Origin: Prevotellaceae bacterium UBA1743
GTDB taxonomy: Bacteria > Bacteroidota > Bacteroidia > Bacteroidales > Bacteroidaceae
DNA length: 64,000 nucleotides
NCBI GenBank assembly: GCA_002314945.1
Contig: DCHV01000080.1
Span: 1 to 64,000 of the forward strand
Reading direction: 5' to 3'
Shown piece by piece: positions 27,018-36,383 of the stretch (positions within the stretch are counted from its first letter, which is position 1; every line of letters starts with the position of its first letter). The notes below the pieces were generated by a model that was not told the origin of the DNA, did not search any database, and saw nothing but the letters and a program-made list of their open reading frames with translations. The position numbers and the translations under genes are program-made.

Positions 27018-28904
27018 TCATTCCATCAGGCGGATTTTCTTATCGAATTCGGCAGCGGTACCATTAATGCCAAAGACCTTTGTGTGGAGACGCTTCCTAA
27101 CTTGGGAGGCATAGGAATGGCTTTTCTCCAAAAGACAATCAATCTCGTATGGCTCAAAACCAGCCTTCACCAACAGACAAATGCGGTATTCCTGAGATTG
27201 TAATTTGACAACAGACGCAATCTTGCTGTTAAAGAAGGGATAATGAGTACGAATTAAGGTATCCAATTCATTCCAATCGGACTTGAGTAATTTTACTTGA
27301 CTCCTATAGAGAGAATCACGGAAACGATGAACGATGTCACTATCGTATAGAACCGCATTTTTGGCATATATGTCAGTAGTTTCAAACACTCTATTTAGTG
27401 ACATTATCTCACCTTTTTGGTGCAAAATAATTATTTGCTGTTTTTGCACTTCCTCAGCAAGACGTTCCATTTGCTGGTTGGTCTCCTTCAACTTGATTTC
27501 GATGCGATCCTTCTCCTCTTGATGCTGGGTGATTTCCTCAGAAGTCTGAGAGAGAAGATTGTCCAGATTTTCCTTTTCATCCATGTAGTATTGGAGACGA
27601 CCTTCCATTTCACGATACTGCTCCATGGTTCTTTGCAAATGAAGTTGTACAGCGTTCAGTTCTTTTTCTTTCTTATTCTTCACGCCCCAGTGCCATAGGT
27701 AGAATATGACCAGCGTGGCAGCACAAGTGGCGAACATTATCAGAAATAACAGGCGTTCATTTTTTGTCTTGAGAACTTCTTGCTCATTTCTTTTTGCAAT
27801 GTCACGCTCTACTGAATAGTCATAAAGGTTCTTGACCTGAATACAAGCCTCCGAAAGCATACTTTCATTCATGCTGTTGGAAGCTGAAAGGAGCAATTCC
27901 TTGTATTTCTTGACGGAATCACATTGATTCTTTTCCACAAATGCATTCAGCATTCCATTATACGCCGCTGGTTGGTTATTAAACAGATCCATGTCTTGCA
28001 TTGAATTCCGATAGCATATAATGGCAGAGTCTGCTTTACCTGTACCAAGGTAGTAGTTTCCTTTACAAATATAGTAAGAGGATGTACCACCTGTAATTTT
28101 ATGTTTATCTTCCGTCAGGAATCTACACTTCTCGTATTCAATGAGATATTCATTTGCTTTATCGAAGTTCTTCAAGTTCAAGTAAGACTTCACACAATGA
28201 ATACACGCCAGTGCTGCATAGTTTTGAAAGCCACATTTGATGAATTTATCACGAATCGCGTTTGTTTTCTGAATACATTCGTCATATTGTTTTTTGTCAT
28301 ACAGTATGCTACAGAAGGCATCTTCAAATAACAAAGCAGAAAGTGTATCTTGAATTTTCCATGACAAATCAGTACATATTTGAATTTCTGATTGCTGATA
28401 ATCTGTAAGTTTTTGCTTGCGGTATATGAGACTCATCTGGGAATGCACCCGCATCAGGGTGGGGAAATCGCAGTCCTGGCTCAATGTATCGGCACAGTGT
28501 ACTGCTTCTTGATAGCATTCGATTGCTCTTGGTGCGTCCCCCAAGTCGCGGTAGGCACACCCCAAGGTGTAGTAAGCCTGCATCCGTTCGTTGGCTGAAC
28601 CATGACGGTCGTAGTATTCCACGACTCGGAGCATGACGGAGTCGGTGGTGAAGAGGCTGTCCGCCTTGTTCATGGCAGCTCCCCGGAGCAATTCCAGATG
28701 CATCCTGTCCCGACGCGACATGGCCGTTGCTGTCTCCAAACTGTCCAGTTGCCGTAATACGTTCCCGGGATCGGTGTAGATGAGGGTGTCTAACTCCCCT
28801 AACTGACGACTGACAAGGCCGCCACCACCGCACCCAGCGAGTAAGAACGTCACTCCAGCAAGGGTCAAAACCCAGAACCACTTTATGCCCGATATGTATC
28901 TCAT
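27018..28904 (-). CDS. Membrane-anchored TPR protein with C-terminal regulator-like domain
   Basis: 628 residues. It has a signal/anchor with lipobox-like LLAGCGGGG, then TPR-like helical repeats to ~residue 370 (for example AYYTLGCAYRDLGDAPRAIE). A membrane helix (LLFLIMFATCAATLVIFYLWHW) is at ~375-400, a coiled coil (LQRTMEQYREMEGRLQYYMD...) at ~410-500, and a cytoplasmic C-terminal domain with RICLLVKAGFEPYEIDCLLE. The layout (outside sensor, one helix, coiled coil, small HTH-like end) suggests a one-component membrane-tethered regulator. The target is unknown; the neighbouring BspA-like gene is a candidate. Confidence 0.75.
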   Translation of the reverse strand: MRYISGIKWFWVLTLAGVTFLLAGCGGGGLVSRQLGELDTLIYTDPGNVLRQLDSLETATAMSRRDRMHLELLRGAAMNKADSLFTTDSVMLRVVEYYDRHGSANERMQAYYTLGCAYRDLGDAPRAIECYQEAVHCADTLSQDCDFPTLMRVHSQMSLIYRKQKLTDYQQSEIQICTDLSWKIQDTLSALLFEDAFCSILYDKKQYDECIQKTNAIRDKFIKCGFQNYAALACIHCVKSYLNLKNFDKANEYLIEYEKCRFLTEDKHKITGGTSSYYICKGNYYLGTGKADSAIICYRNSMQDMDLFNNQPAAYNGMLNAFVEKNQCDSVKKYKELLLSASNSMNESMLSEACIQVKNLYDYSVERDIAKRNEQEVLKTKNERLLFLIMFATCAATLVIFYLWHWGVKNKKEKELNAVQLHLQRTMEQYREMEGRLQYYMDEKENLDNLLSQTSEEITQHQEEKDRIEIKLKETNQQMERLAEEVQKQQIIILHQKGEIMSLNRVFETTDIYAKNAVLYDSDIVHRFRDSLYRSQVKLLKSDWNELDTLIRTHYPFFNSKIASVVKLQSQEYRICLLVKAGFEPYEIDCLLEKSHSYASQVRKRLHTKVFGINGTAAEFDKKIRLME

Positions 28905-28943
28905 CTTTATGCTGTAATTGATGTTTCCATCGTTTCACAACCG

Positions 28944-28951
28944 CAAAGGTA
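28944..28951 (-). promoter_or_regulatory. Promoter -7 box of the TPR regulator gene
   Basis: Minus strand TACCTTTG, 39 nt before the ATG at 28904. Confidence 0.6.
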
Positions 28952-29078
28952 TTAAATTTTTCTTTAGGAACATAAGTAACGGAAAAAAAACGTATGCCAT
29001 CGCGCGCAACGTATGGTATCATCCAATTGTCGTAACTTTTCCGAGTAAAAGGAGAAGACCAGGCAACTATCCGTTGGC

Positions 29079-29122
29079 CTACTGTTAGTCTATTGTTCGC
29101 CTATTGTTAGTCTATTGTTAGT
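29079..29122. repeat. Four tandem 11-bp units
   Basis: CTACTGTTAGT, CTATTGTTCGC, CTATTGTTAGT, CTATTGTTAGT, joined without spacers. A weaker related stretch precedes them. The array lies between the TPR regulator promoter and the 3' end of the symporter gene, in a ~250-bp stretch with no gene. Confidence 0.85.
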
Positions 29123-29200
29123 TTAGGTCCCCACCCTTTTGAACGATTGTTTAGTAACGCTGAGTTGTAACTTCGGTTTTCGCAGGTGTCCTTACTTCGA

Positions 29201-30379
29201 TTATTGATTGGCCGCAGGATGATGGAATTTTCTGTCGATAAGGAGGGCGAGGGCACCGTCGCCTGTGACATTGCAGGCGGTGCCGAAACAATCCATTGTA
29301 ATGTAAAGGGCTATCATGAGGGCTTGGTCAGTCTCGTTGAAGCCGAGCATGGAGGATAGGATACCGAGCGCTGCCATGATAGCACCACCAGGCACTCCAG
29401 GGGCAGCTACCATGGTAACACCGAGCATACAGATGAAACCCACGAAAACATCGGGGCTACAGGACATGCCTTGCATCATCATGAGGGCTATGGCACAGGC
29501 TACTATCTTGAGCATACTGCCAGAGAGATGGATGGTGGCACAAAGGGGAATGACGAAACCTGCCACCTCGGCATTGACGCCATTGGCAATGGTCTGTCTG
29601 AGAGTGACGGGGATGGTGGCTGCACTACTCTGTGTGCCGAGGGCGGTAAAGTAGGCTGGCATCATGGTGCGCAACAGGCGAAAGGGGTTCTTGCGCGATG
29701 CTGCACCTCCTATTACATAGAGGAACACCAACCACACGATATGCATGACGAAGATGATGGCGATGATACCGACAAAGACACGGAGGACTCGCATGGCTTC
29801 GCCCGTGGCTGACATATTGAGGAACAGACCGAAGATGTAGAGTGGCAAGAGTGGGATGAGGACGTGGTTGATGGTCTTCTCTATGATTTCCTTCACTTCC
29901 TGACACACCTCATAGAGACGGCGTCCCTGAATGTAGGTGATACCGATGCCAAAGGTAAAACTCAGGATGAGGGCCGTCATGACATTCAGCATGGGGGGAA
30001 TGGCAAGGCTGAAATAGGGAGGAGGCGTGACGGATTGTGTCTGTTCGTCGAGGTTGCCTACCGACTGACTGATGAGGGAGGGAAAGGTGCATACGCTAAC
30101 ACCGTATGACATGAAGCCTGCCAACAGGGTGGCACCATAGGCTAATACAACGGTAAAGATAAGCATACGCCCTGCACCCTTGCCGATATCGGCGATGGCG
30201 GGCGTAACGAGCCCAAGGATAATGAGGGGGATGATGAACCCGAGGAACTCGCTGAAGATGCTGTCGAAGGTGCTGAATATCCTAACCGCCCAGAGCGGGA
30301 AAAAGAGACCTGCTACAAGGCCAAGAAGGATGGCTATGACAATCCTGGAAAGAAGACCGAAATGAAATACATGTTTCAT
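29201..30379 (-). CDS. Sodium:dicarboxylate (DAACS/SDF) family symporter
   Basis: 392 residues with about eight transmembrane helices and two re-entrant loops. Family features: the first re-entrant serine-rich motif becomes LGTQSSAATIPVTLR near residue 255, followed by NGVNAEVAGFVIPLCATIHLSGS, and the late TMDCFGTACNVTGDGALALLID. It couples Na+ or H+ to uptake of C4-dicarboxylates or acidic amino acids. The ATG at 30379 overlaps the GH5 stop (ATGA); an in-frame extension to 30535 is only a shadow of that gene. Substrate not determined. Confidence 0.9.
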   Translation of the reverse strand: MKHVFHFGLLSRIVIAILLGLVAGLFFPLWAVRIFSTFDSIFSEFLGFIIPLIILGLVTPAIADIGKGAGRMLIFTVVLAYGATLLAGFMSYGVSVCTFPSLISQSVGNLDEQTQSVTPPPYFSLAIPPMLNVMTALILSFTFGIGITYIQGRRLYEVCQEVKEIIEKTINHVLIPLLPLYIFGLFLNMSATGEAMRVLRVFVGIIAIIFVMHIVWLVFLYVIGGAASRKNPFRLLRTMMPAYFTALGTQSSAATIPVTLRQTIANGVNAEVAGFVIPLCATIHLSGSMLKIVACAIALMMMQGMSCSPDVFVGFICMLGVTMVAAPGVPGGAIMAALGILSSMLGFNETDQALMIALYITMDCFGTACNVTGDGALALLIDRKFHHPAANQ

Positions 30380-31479
30380 TTCTTGCCCTTCTTTGGTAAA
30401 CGAAGTGCCTGAATGAGGGCTGAGTCGGGCTTCTGCTCCTTGAGCACGCCAAAGCCGATTTCCGTCTCGCGATAACACCACAGGGCGCGAGCGATACCCA
30501 TCTCGTCGAAGACAGCCTCGATATCCCGATGCCATCGCATACGATCCTCCATAGGAGCGCTATTGAGACATCCGTATTCACCGCAATAAACCTGTAGTCC
30601 ATGACGGGCTGCCTCATCCACGGCTTCCTGGAAGTCACGTTTCATCCGCTCGGGATTATATACCGCATCGGTGGTCCATAGGAGGGATTTTTTTAGATGC
30701 TCGGGACAGGTGCGCTCAAACTCATCCTTCTCCACCATTACACCTGGGTAATGAACAGGGCCTGCATAGTCGCGGTGGCTGGTCCAGTATGCCTGATAGT
30801 GAGTAAGCAGGAAGGGATTGTAGTAGTGGAAACTGATGATGATGTTCTTGTCATTCTCGGGTACACGGAGGTACTTCACCTGATCGAAGCTCTGCCAACG
30901 GTTGGAACCAATCACGATGACGCGCTTGGGTTCCAACTCACGTACAGCCTCGTAACACTTGTATGCAACGCGGTTCCAGTCCTCTGGATCATCGGCTACG
31001 GGCTCGTTCATGAGTTCATAAGCAACTTTGTCCGTGGGATACTTGCGGAGCACGTCACTGAGACGTCGCCAGCATTCACAGAAGGCTTCCTGTGCCGATG
31101 GCTGGGTGAAGAGGGGTTTCTCCTCTGCATTGAAAAAATGGGAGCGGAGGATATGCAGATCAACCACGACCCTGAGGTGTGCACGGAGACACTGACTGAT
31201 GGCTCGTTCGAGAAGAGCAAAGGCCTGAGGCTCTTTGTTACCCTGAATATCGAACATCTGTTCCTCATCGATGGGGAGACGGACGTGATCGAATCCGAGT
31301 GAAGCGATGAAATCGACATCCTGCTGAGTGAAATACTGGTCGCGCTCTGCGCCACGGACATCGCTCTGAGAGAGCCAGTGTGCGATATTCACACCTCTAT
31401 GCAGGGTGAAGCGTGACTTGGAGAACATGGTTGTACACAGAAACAGGGCGCACAGGAGAAGGGGAATACGTTTGATCAT
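30376..31479 (-). CDS. GH5 family glycoside hydrolase (cellulase-like)
   Basis: 367 residues with an N-terminal signal peptide. The TIM barrel starts at HRGVNIAHWLSQS. Conserved parts are FDHVRLPIDEEQMF, the acid/base Glu159 in YELMNEP and the nucleophile Glu301 in VYCGEYGC. GH5 members cut beta-glucans, mannans or xyloglucan; the subfamily is not evident here. It is coupled to porT (TAATG) and to the symporter (ATGA), an unusual trio for a glycanase. Confidence 0.88.
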   Translation of the reverse strand: MIKRIPLLLCALFLCTTMFSKSRFTLHRGVNIAHWLSQSDVRGAERDQYFTQQDVDFIASLGFDHVRLPIDEEQMFDIQGNKEPQAFALLERAISQCLRAHLRVVVDLHILRSHFFNAEEKPLFTQPSAQEAFCECWRRLSDVLRKYPTDKVAYELMNEPVADDPEDWNRVAYKCYEAVRELEPKRVIVIGSNRWQSFDQVKYLRVPENDKNIIISFHYYNPFLLTHYQAYWTSHRDYAGPVHYPGVMVEKDEFERTCPEHLKKSLLWTTDAVYNPERMKRDFQEAVDEAARHGLQVYCGEYGCLNSAPMEDRMRWHRDIEAVFDEMGIARALWCYRETEIGFGVLKEQKPDSALIQALRLPKKGKK

Positions 31480-32195
31480 TATTCAAAATTAAGGGTAAGT
31501 ACTATCATTTTGGCATGGGCGCTATCGAGACCCTTGGTAAACTTGACGAGTGTGCCATCGGTGAGGTCGGTGCGCTTCTTGTCGAGGATATCGAGTAGCC
31601 CAAGGCAGAACTTGAGTTCAGGATTAAGCTTAAAGTAGGGAAGATAAAAGTCGCATCCAAGTCCGAAGTCGAGGTAGCAGTCGAAGGGCTTGGTACGCAA
31701 TGCTCCGTGCTTGCGTGCGGTGAGGTCGATCATGGGCGAGACACCCGTGATGAAGTAGGGGCGGAAATTATTGTACCGCGGTGCAGAGATTTTTATGTCG
31801 ATGGGGATGGAGATAAAGGTACTCTTGAGGTTCTGGGTAGTGTCGCGTCCGCTCACCTGCTCGTGGAACCACATACGTTTCTGGCCGAAATGCATGGAAG
31901 GGCTGAGACGGAGGGAGAAATGGGTATTGAGACGCAATTCGCCAATGACACCGACGGTGAACCCAGGATTGTAGCAATCGACATCGGAATACCACTGTTC
32001 GCCTGTGGCGGGATCGATATAGCCATTGTTCCGCACCTCGAGATCCTGTATCTGAAAACCAAGAAGGAATCCGTAATGGAAGAGCCTCTGGTCGAGATAC
32101 GGACGATGTTGCAGTTTGCGTGTCTGGGCCATGACGGTGGTCGTACCTATAATCACGGCACACAGGAGCAAGGCGTATCGGATAGTTCGATTCAT
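31479..32195 (-). CDS. porT: PorT-family outer-membrane beta-barrel protein
   Basis: 238 residues. Signal peptide MNRTIRYALLLCAVIIGTTT...AQ, then an eight-strand-type barrel with alternating strands (FLLGFQIQDLEV, FTVGVIGELRL, FSLRLSPSMHFGQKRM, IPIDIKISAPRYNNFRPYFI) ending in an outer-membrane-like MIVLTLNFE with terminal aromatic. PorT is needed for type IX secretion in Porphyromonas. The ATG at 32195 is preferred over an upstream in-frame ATG because the signal peptide begins here. First gene of the porT-GH5-symporter operon. Confidence 0.85.
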   Translation of the reverse strand: MNRTIRYALLLCAVIIGTTTVMAQTRKLQHRPYLDQRLFHYGFLLGFQIQDLEVRNNGYIDPATGEQWYSDVDCYNPGFTVGVIGELRLNTHFSLRLSPSMHFGQKRMWFHEQVSGRDTTQNLKSTFISIPIDIKISAPRYNNFRPYFITGVSPMIDLTARKHGALRTKPFDCYLDFGLGCDFYLPYFKLNPELKFCLGLLDILDKKRTDLTDGTLVKFTKGLDSAHAKMIVLTLNFE

Positions 32196-32306
32196 AACGT
32201 CTGATAATAACGCGAAAAAGGTGCCCTTTATTGTACGAACAACCGTTTTTGATGGGTAAGAAGAAAAAAAAGCAGGGATTGTTAGGCACAAACCACTATT
32301 TTTGAC

Positions 32307-32314
32307 TACCTTTG
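32307..32314 (+). promoter_or_regulatory. Promoter -7 box of the ferredoxin gene
   Basis: TACCTTTG, 50 nt before the ferredoxin ATG. Confidence 0.65.
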
Positions 32315-32364
32315 CATCCGTTTCCATCGTGAACGAACATAAAACAATTTAAATAAAGACTAAT

Positions 32365-32529
32365 ATGGCTTACGTAATTGGTGAAGATTGTGTTGCTTGC
32401 GGCACATGTATCGACGAATGTCCCGTAGGAGCTATCTCCGAGGGTGACAAGTATTCAATTGATCCCGATCAGTGCACTGAGTGTGGCACTTGCGCTGATG
32501 CTTGCCCCAGCGGTGCTATCTCTCTGTAA
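32365..32529 (+). CDS. 2[4Fe-4S] ferredoxin
   Basis: A 54-residue ferredoxin of clostridial type, easily missed because of its size. It carries two CxxCxxCxxxCP sets: CVACGTCIDECP (residues 9-20) and CTECGTCADACP (residues 37-48), each binding one [4Fe-4S] cluster with the last Cys crossed over. It is a low-potential electron carrier, probably for pyruvate:ferredoxin oxidoreductase and hydrogenase or Rnf in an anaerobe. It has its own promoter and strong terminator, so it is monocistronic and likely highly expressed. Confidence 0.96.
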   Translation: MAYVIGEDCVACGTCIDECPVGAISEGDKYSIDPDQCTECGTCADACPSGAISL

Positions 32530-32561
32530 TTCCAACGAGTACGGAAGAAAACGGATTAAAA

Positions 32562-32595
32562 AGAGGATGGACAGTGTACCATCCTCTGTTTTTTT
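32562..32595 (+). terminator. Rho-independent terminator of the ferredoxin gene
   Basis: A perfect 9-bp stem, AGAGGATGG (32562-32570) with CCATCCTCT (32579-32587), 8-nt loop, followed by GTTTTTTT. Confidence 0.92.
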
Positions 32596-32647
32596 ATAGC
32601 AAAACCATCTGTTTTACACCCCTTTGTACAAAAAATAGGATGTCAAA

Positions 32648-32679
32648 TTTGGAGATAACGGAAAAAGACTCTACTTTTG
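32648..32679 (+). promoter_or_regulatory. Promoter of the sppA-lpxK operon
   Basis: TTTG (32648-32651), 20-nt spacer, TACTTTTG (32672-32679); the sppA ATG is 49 nt downstream. Confidence 0.75.
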
Positions 32680-32728
32680 GACAGAAATAACTGTTTATCA
32701 AGCTAAAAAATCATTTGTATCACAGAAT

Positions 32729-34501
32729 ATGAAAGAGTTTATCAAATACACCATCGCCACTGTAGTAGGTATCATCCTGTGTGGAATCATCATGGCCGTC
32801 ATGGGTATCGTGTCGGTAGCTGGCATAGTGGCCAGCGAGAATATGTCGTCCCCCATCGAGGACAAGAGCATCCTGCACATCAAGTTGGACGGCCAGATGG
32901 AGGAACGTAGCAATGAGACACTGATGAGCATACTGGACGATGAGGGAAACCAGACGTTTGCCCTGGAAGACGCCCTGAATGCGCTGAGAAAAGCCAAGGA
33001 GAACGAGAAAATCCTGGGCGTATATTTAGAAGCAGGTGCCTTGGGTGCCACGCCTGCCATGGCGACCGAACTGCGTCATGCTATACAGGACTTCAAGGAG
33101 AGTGGAAAATTCGTGTATGCATACGGTGATGTCTTCACCAAGAGCGCGTACTATATATGCTCGGCTGCTGACAAGGTATATCTAAACAAAATAGGTATGC
33201 TGGACTGGAGCGGATTGGCCTCGCAACCCATCTTCTTCAAGGATGTGTTGGAGAAGATAGGCGTGAAGATGCAGGTATTCAAGGTGGGTACATACAAGAG
33301 TGCCGTGGAACCCTTCATCTGCTCGGAAATGAGTGATGCAAACCGCGAACAAGTGACCAGTTTCCTGACCAACATCTGGAGCAACTTCCAGAAAGAGGTT
33401 GCAGAGAGCCGCGGCATGACGGTGGAGACGCTGGACGCTCTGGCCGACTCGATGACAATACTGAGCGATCCCGAGATGTCACTGAAAAACGGACTGATAG
33501 ACGGACTGTGCTACCTGAACGAGGTGAAGAGCGACCTGAAGAAGGCGGCTGGGTTGGAAGAGGATGACGACCTGAAGTTGGTTCCAATGGCTGACATGGC
33601 CAAGGCCGAGACACTAAAGGACAAGACGGAGGACGAGATAGCCGTCTATTATGCATACGGTGAAATCGTAGATAAGGCGAAAATCCCTGGCATGGGCAGT
33701 AACGAGCATCAGATAGAAGGAAAGGAGATGACTAAAGACTTGCAGAAACTGCGCAAGGACGATGACGTGAAGGCTGTGGTGATACGCGTAAACTCCCCCG
33801 GCGGCAGCGCGTTTGCCTCGGAACAGATATGGAAAGAGGTGACACTGCTGAAGGAGAAGAAACCTGTGGTAATCTCCATGGGAGGTATGGCTGCCAGCGG
33901 TGGCTACTACATCTCCTGCGGTGCCGACCTGATCATGGCTGAACCTACCACACTAACGGGAAGCATCGGCATCTTCGGCATGATACCCGACGCAAGCGAA
34001 CTGCTCACCCAGAAGATAGGACTGAAATTCGATATGGTAAAGACACACGAGATGAGTGACTTCGGTGCTATATACCGTCCCTTCAACGAAGGTGAGGCAT
34101 CGCTGATGCAGGCCCATGTCAACAAGGGCTACGAACTCTTCACAGGTCGTGTAGCAGAGGGGCGCCACATGCCCCAGGACGATGTAAAGAAGATTGCCGA
34201 GGGACGTGTATGGACAGGAGAACAAGCCATGGAACTTGGGCTGGTAGATAAGATGGGTGACTTGGACGATGCCATCCTGATGGCTGCCGATCTGGCTCAG
34301 ACGGAGAAATACAGCGTGGGATGCTACCCTGCCCCTTCGCCCTGGTATGAGAACATTCTGAACAAGGAGAAATCCTCGTATCTGGAAAGCGAGATGCGTT
34401 CCGTGATGGGTGACTACTACACCACCTTTACTCGCATACGCAACCTCTGCCACCAGCACCCCATCCAAGCACGTATCATGTTCGATCCCAATATCCAATA
34501 A
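32729..34501 (+). CDS. sppA: Signal peptide peptidase SppA, 67K type
   Basis: 590 residues: an N-terminal membrane anchor (YTIATVVGIILCGIIMAVMGIV) and two tandem S49 domains. The catalytic Lys190 lies in VGTYKSAVEPF (first domain) and the nucleophile Ser390 in GMAASGGYY (second domain), preceded by RVNSPGGSAFASEQIW. SppA digests signal peptides left in the membrane after cleavage. Length is normal for the long form. It leads a co-directional run reaching GH36 at 41.2 kb. Confidence 0.95.
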   Translation: MKEFIKYTIATVVGIILCGIIMAVMGIVSVAGIVASENMSSPIEDKSILHIKLDGQMEERSNETLMSILDDEGNQTFALEDALNALRKAKENEKILGVYLEAGALGATPAMATELRHAIQDFKESGKFVYAYGDVFTKSAYYICSAADKVYLNKIGMLDWSGLASQPIFFKDVLEKIGVKMQVFKVGTYKSAVEPFICSEMSDANREQVTSFLTNIWSNFQKEVAESRGMTVETLDALADSMTILSDPEMSLKNGLIDGLCYLNEVKSDLKKAAGLEEDDDLKLVPMADMAKAETLKDKTEDEIAVYYAYGEIVDKAKIPGMGSNEHQIEGKEMTKDLQKLRKDDDVKAVVIRVNSPGGSAFASEQIWKEVTLLKEKKPVVISMGGMAASGGYYISCGADLIMAEPTTLTGSIGIFGMIPDASELLTQKIGLKFDMVKTHEMSDFGAIYRPFNEGEASLMQAHVNKGYELFTGRVAEGRHMPQDDVKKIAEGRVWTGEQAMELGLVDKMGDLDDAILMAADLAQTEKYSVGCYPAPSPWYENILNKEKSSYLESEMRSVMGDYYTTFTRIRNLCHQHPIQARIMFDPNIQ

Positions 34502-34525
34502 CAGCCCACTACTTCCTCCCCGCAG

Positions 34526-35602
34526 ATGGACGGCAACCTGTATCGAATCAATCGGTGGCTATTGCCACTAAGTTGGCTCTACGGCCTCGGTGTGAGGCTA
34601 AGGAACCGATGGTTCGACATAGGCTGGCTAAAGTCCAAATCTTTCGACCTTCCCATTATCAGCGTGGGGAACATCACCGTGGGAGGTACAGGAAAGACCC
34701 CTCATACGGAATACCTGATACAATTGCTACAGGAACAGTATCAGGTGGCGGTCTTGAGTAGAGGGTACAAGCGCAAAGGGAAAGGATTCAAGGTGGCCAA
34801 TACGGACACGCCCATGAAAGAGATAGGGGACGAGCCGTGGCAGATGAAGAACCACTTCCCCAACGTGCACGTGGTGACTGATGCCAACCGATGCAGGGGC
34901 ATACGTCTGTTGCGGCAGGATCCGCGTACAAGCAATACGCAGGTTGTACTCCTGGACGATGCTTACCAACACCGCTACGTAAAACCTGGATTGAACATTC
35001 TGCTGATAGACTATAATCGACCGATTGCACACGATAGGATGCTCCCAGCAGGACGGCTACGCGAACCAGAAGAGGAGAAATTCAGGGCTGACCTCGTGAT
35101 AGTGACGAAATGCCCACAACGCATGACTCCTATTGAAGTCCGGCTGACGAGAAATTCCTTGGGATTGCATCCCCATCAACAAGTCTTCTTCAGCACCCTG
35201 CAATATAAGGATATGGAGGCTGTGTTCCACTGCTCCCAAAAACCTCTGGGCGAAGAGAAGGAACACATCCTGCTGTGGACAGGCATCGGAAACCCGCGAC
35301 AGATGAAGAAAGATCTGGCGCCCCATGTCCTGAGCATCACCGAGGCAACTTACCCCGACCACCACTACTACACCAAGGAGGATGTGAGACACATCAATGA
35401 GACACTGGAGAACATGCCTCAGCCTCGTATCGTGGTGACTACGGAAAAAGACGCAGCACGCATACGGAATCTGAAAGGGCTAAGCAAGGAGGTAAGGGAA
35501 AACCTTTACGCTCTGCCAATACAAGTAAAGTTCCTGAAAGACGAGAAAACATTCAACAATATAATATCTGATTATGTACGCAAAAATTCAAGAAACGGCT
35601 GA
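34526..35602 (+). CDS. lpxK: Tetraacyldisaccharide 4'-kinase
   Basis: 358 residues. LpxK phosphorylates the 4' position of lipid A disaccharide at the inner membrane. Visible are the N-terminal hydrophobic LLPLSWLYGLGVRLRN and the Walker A SVGNITVGGTGKTPHTEYL. SRGYKRKGKGF and LLDDAYQHRYVKPGLNILLIDYN follow. A TYPDHHYYTKEDV block near residue 270 matches the family. The 3' end overlaps the next gene by 29 bp in another frame. Confidence 0.94.
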   Translation: MDGNLYRINRWLLPLSWLYGLGVRLRNRWFDIGWLKSKSFDLPIISVGNITVGGTGKTPHTEYLIQLLQEQYQVAVLSRGYKRKGKGFKVANTDTPMKEIGDEPWQMKNHFPNVHVVTDANRCRGIRLLRQDPRTSNTQVVLLDDAYQHRYVKPGLNILLIDYNRPIAHDRMLPAGRLREPEEEKFRADLVIVTKCPQRMTPIEVRLTRNSLGLHPHQQVFFSTLQYKDMEAVFHCSQKPLGEEKEHILLWTGIGNPRQMKKDLAPHVLSITEATYPDHHYYTKEDVRHINETLENMPQPRIVVTTEKDAARIRNLKGLSKEVRENLYALPIQVKFLKDEKTFNNIISDYVRKNSRNG

Positions 35603-36383
35603 ATGGCTGAAAGGTAGAATGCCTTCGAAACCCGAGACAGCCATCATCTTAGGTACAGGACTGGGACATTTATCCGAAGAAATACAGACAGAATGTACCA
35701 TCCCATATAGCGAAATCCCTAACTTTCCCGTTTCGACCGTAGAGGGACATTCGGGACAATTGATTTTCGGGAAGTTGGGAGGAAAGGACATTATGGCCAT
35801 GCAAGGCCGATTCCATTACTATGAGGGATATTCGATGAAGGAAGTAACGTTCCCCATACGAGTGATGTACGAACTGGGCATCAAGACGCTCTTTGTGAGC
35901 AATGCAGCGGGTGGCACCAACCCCGGTTTCCGCATCGGCGACCTGATGATCATCACCGACCAAATCAACTACATGCCAGAGAACCCCTTGAGAGGAGAGA
36001 ATATCCCCACAGGACCACGATTCCCCGATATGAGCGAGGCATACGACCCCCTGCTTATTGAGTTGGCCGACAAAATCGCAGCGGAAAAAGGCATCAAGGT
36101 GAAGCACGGAGTATATTTGGCTACACAGGGGCCAACCTACGAAACACCAAGTGAATACCGTATGTTTGCACACTGGGGAGCAGACGCCGTGGGCATGAGC
36201 ACTGTACCTGAGGTAATCGTGGCACGTCATAGCGGAATACGTTGCTTCGGTATCAGTATCATCACCGACCTGGGCGTGAACGGAAAAATCGTAAAGGTGA
36301 CACACGAGAACGTACAAAAAGCAGCCAACGAAGCACAACCACGCATGGCTGCCATCATGAGGGAAATGATAGCACGATCATGA
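35574..36383 (+). CDS. punA: Purine nucleoside phosphorylase (trimeric PNP type)
   Basis: 269 residues. Splits purine nucleosides with phosphate to base and (deoxy)ribose-1-phosphate. Family marks: ILGTGLGHLSEEI near residue 25, VEGHSGQLIFGKLGGK, the phosphate-contacting MQGRFHYYEGY, VSNAAGGTNPGFRIGDLMII, and MSTVPEVIVARHSGIRCFGIS with the purine-binding region. The start lies inside the end of lpxK; the stop overlaps thiL (ATGA). Confidence 0.93.
   Translation: MYAKIQETAEWLKGRMPSKPETAIILGTGLGHLSEEIQTECTIPYSEIPNFPVSTVEGHSGQLIFGKLGGKDIMAMQGRFHYYEGYSMKEVTFPIRVMYELGIKTLFVSNAAGGTNPGFRIGDLMIITDQINYMPENPLRGENIPTGPRFPDMSEAYDPLLIELADKIAAEKGIKVKHGVYLATQGPTYETPSEYRMFAHWGADAVGMSTVPEVIVARHSGIRCFGISIITDLGVNGKIVKVTHENVQKAANEAQPRMAAIMREMIARS

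Noticed and set aside
23143..28904. Integrated mobile element spanning the accessory region
   Set aside because: No integrase, transposase, relaxase or clear terminal repeats; the shared 12-mer alone is not enough.
28989..29015. AACGTATG direct repeat around a GCGCGC core as an operator
   Set aside because: Short, single occurrence, about 40 bp upstream of the TPR promoter box; not distinguishable from chance.
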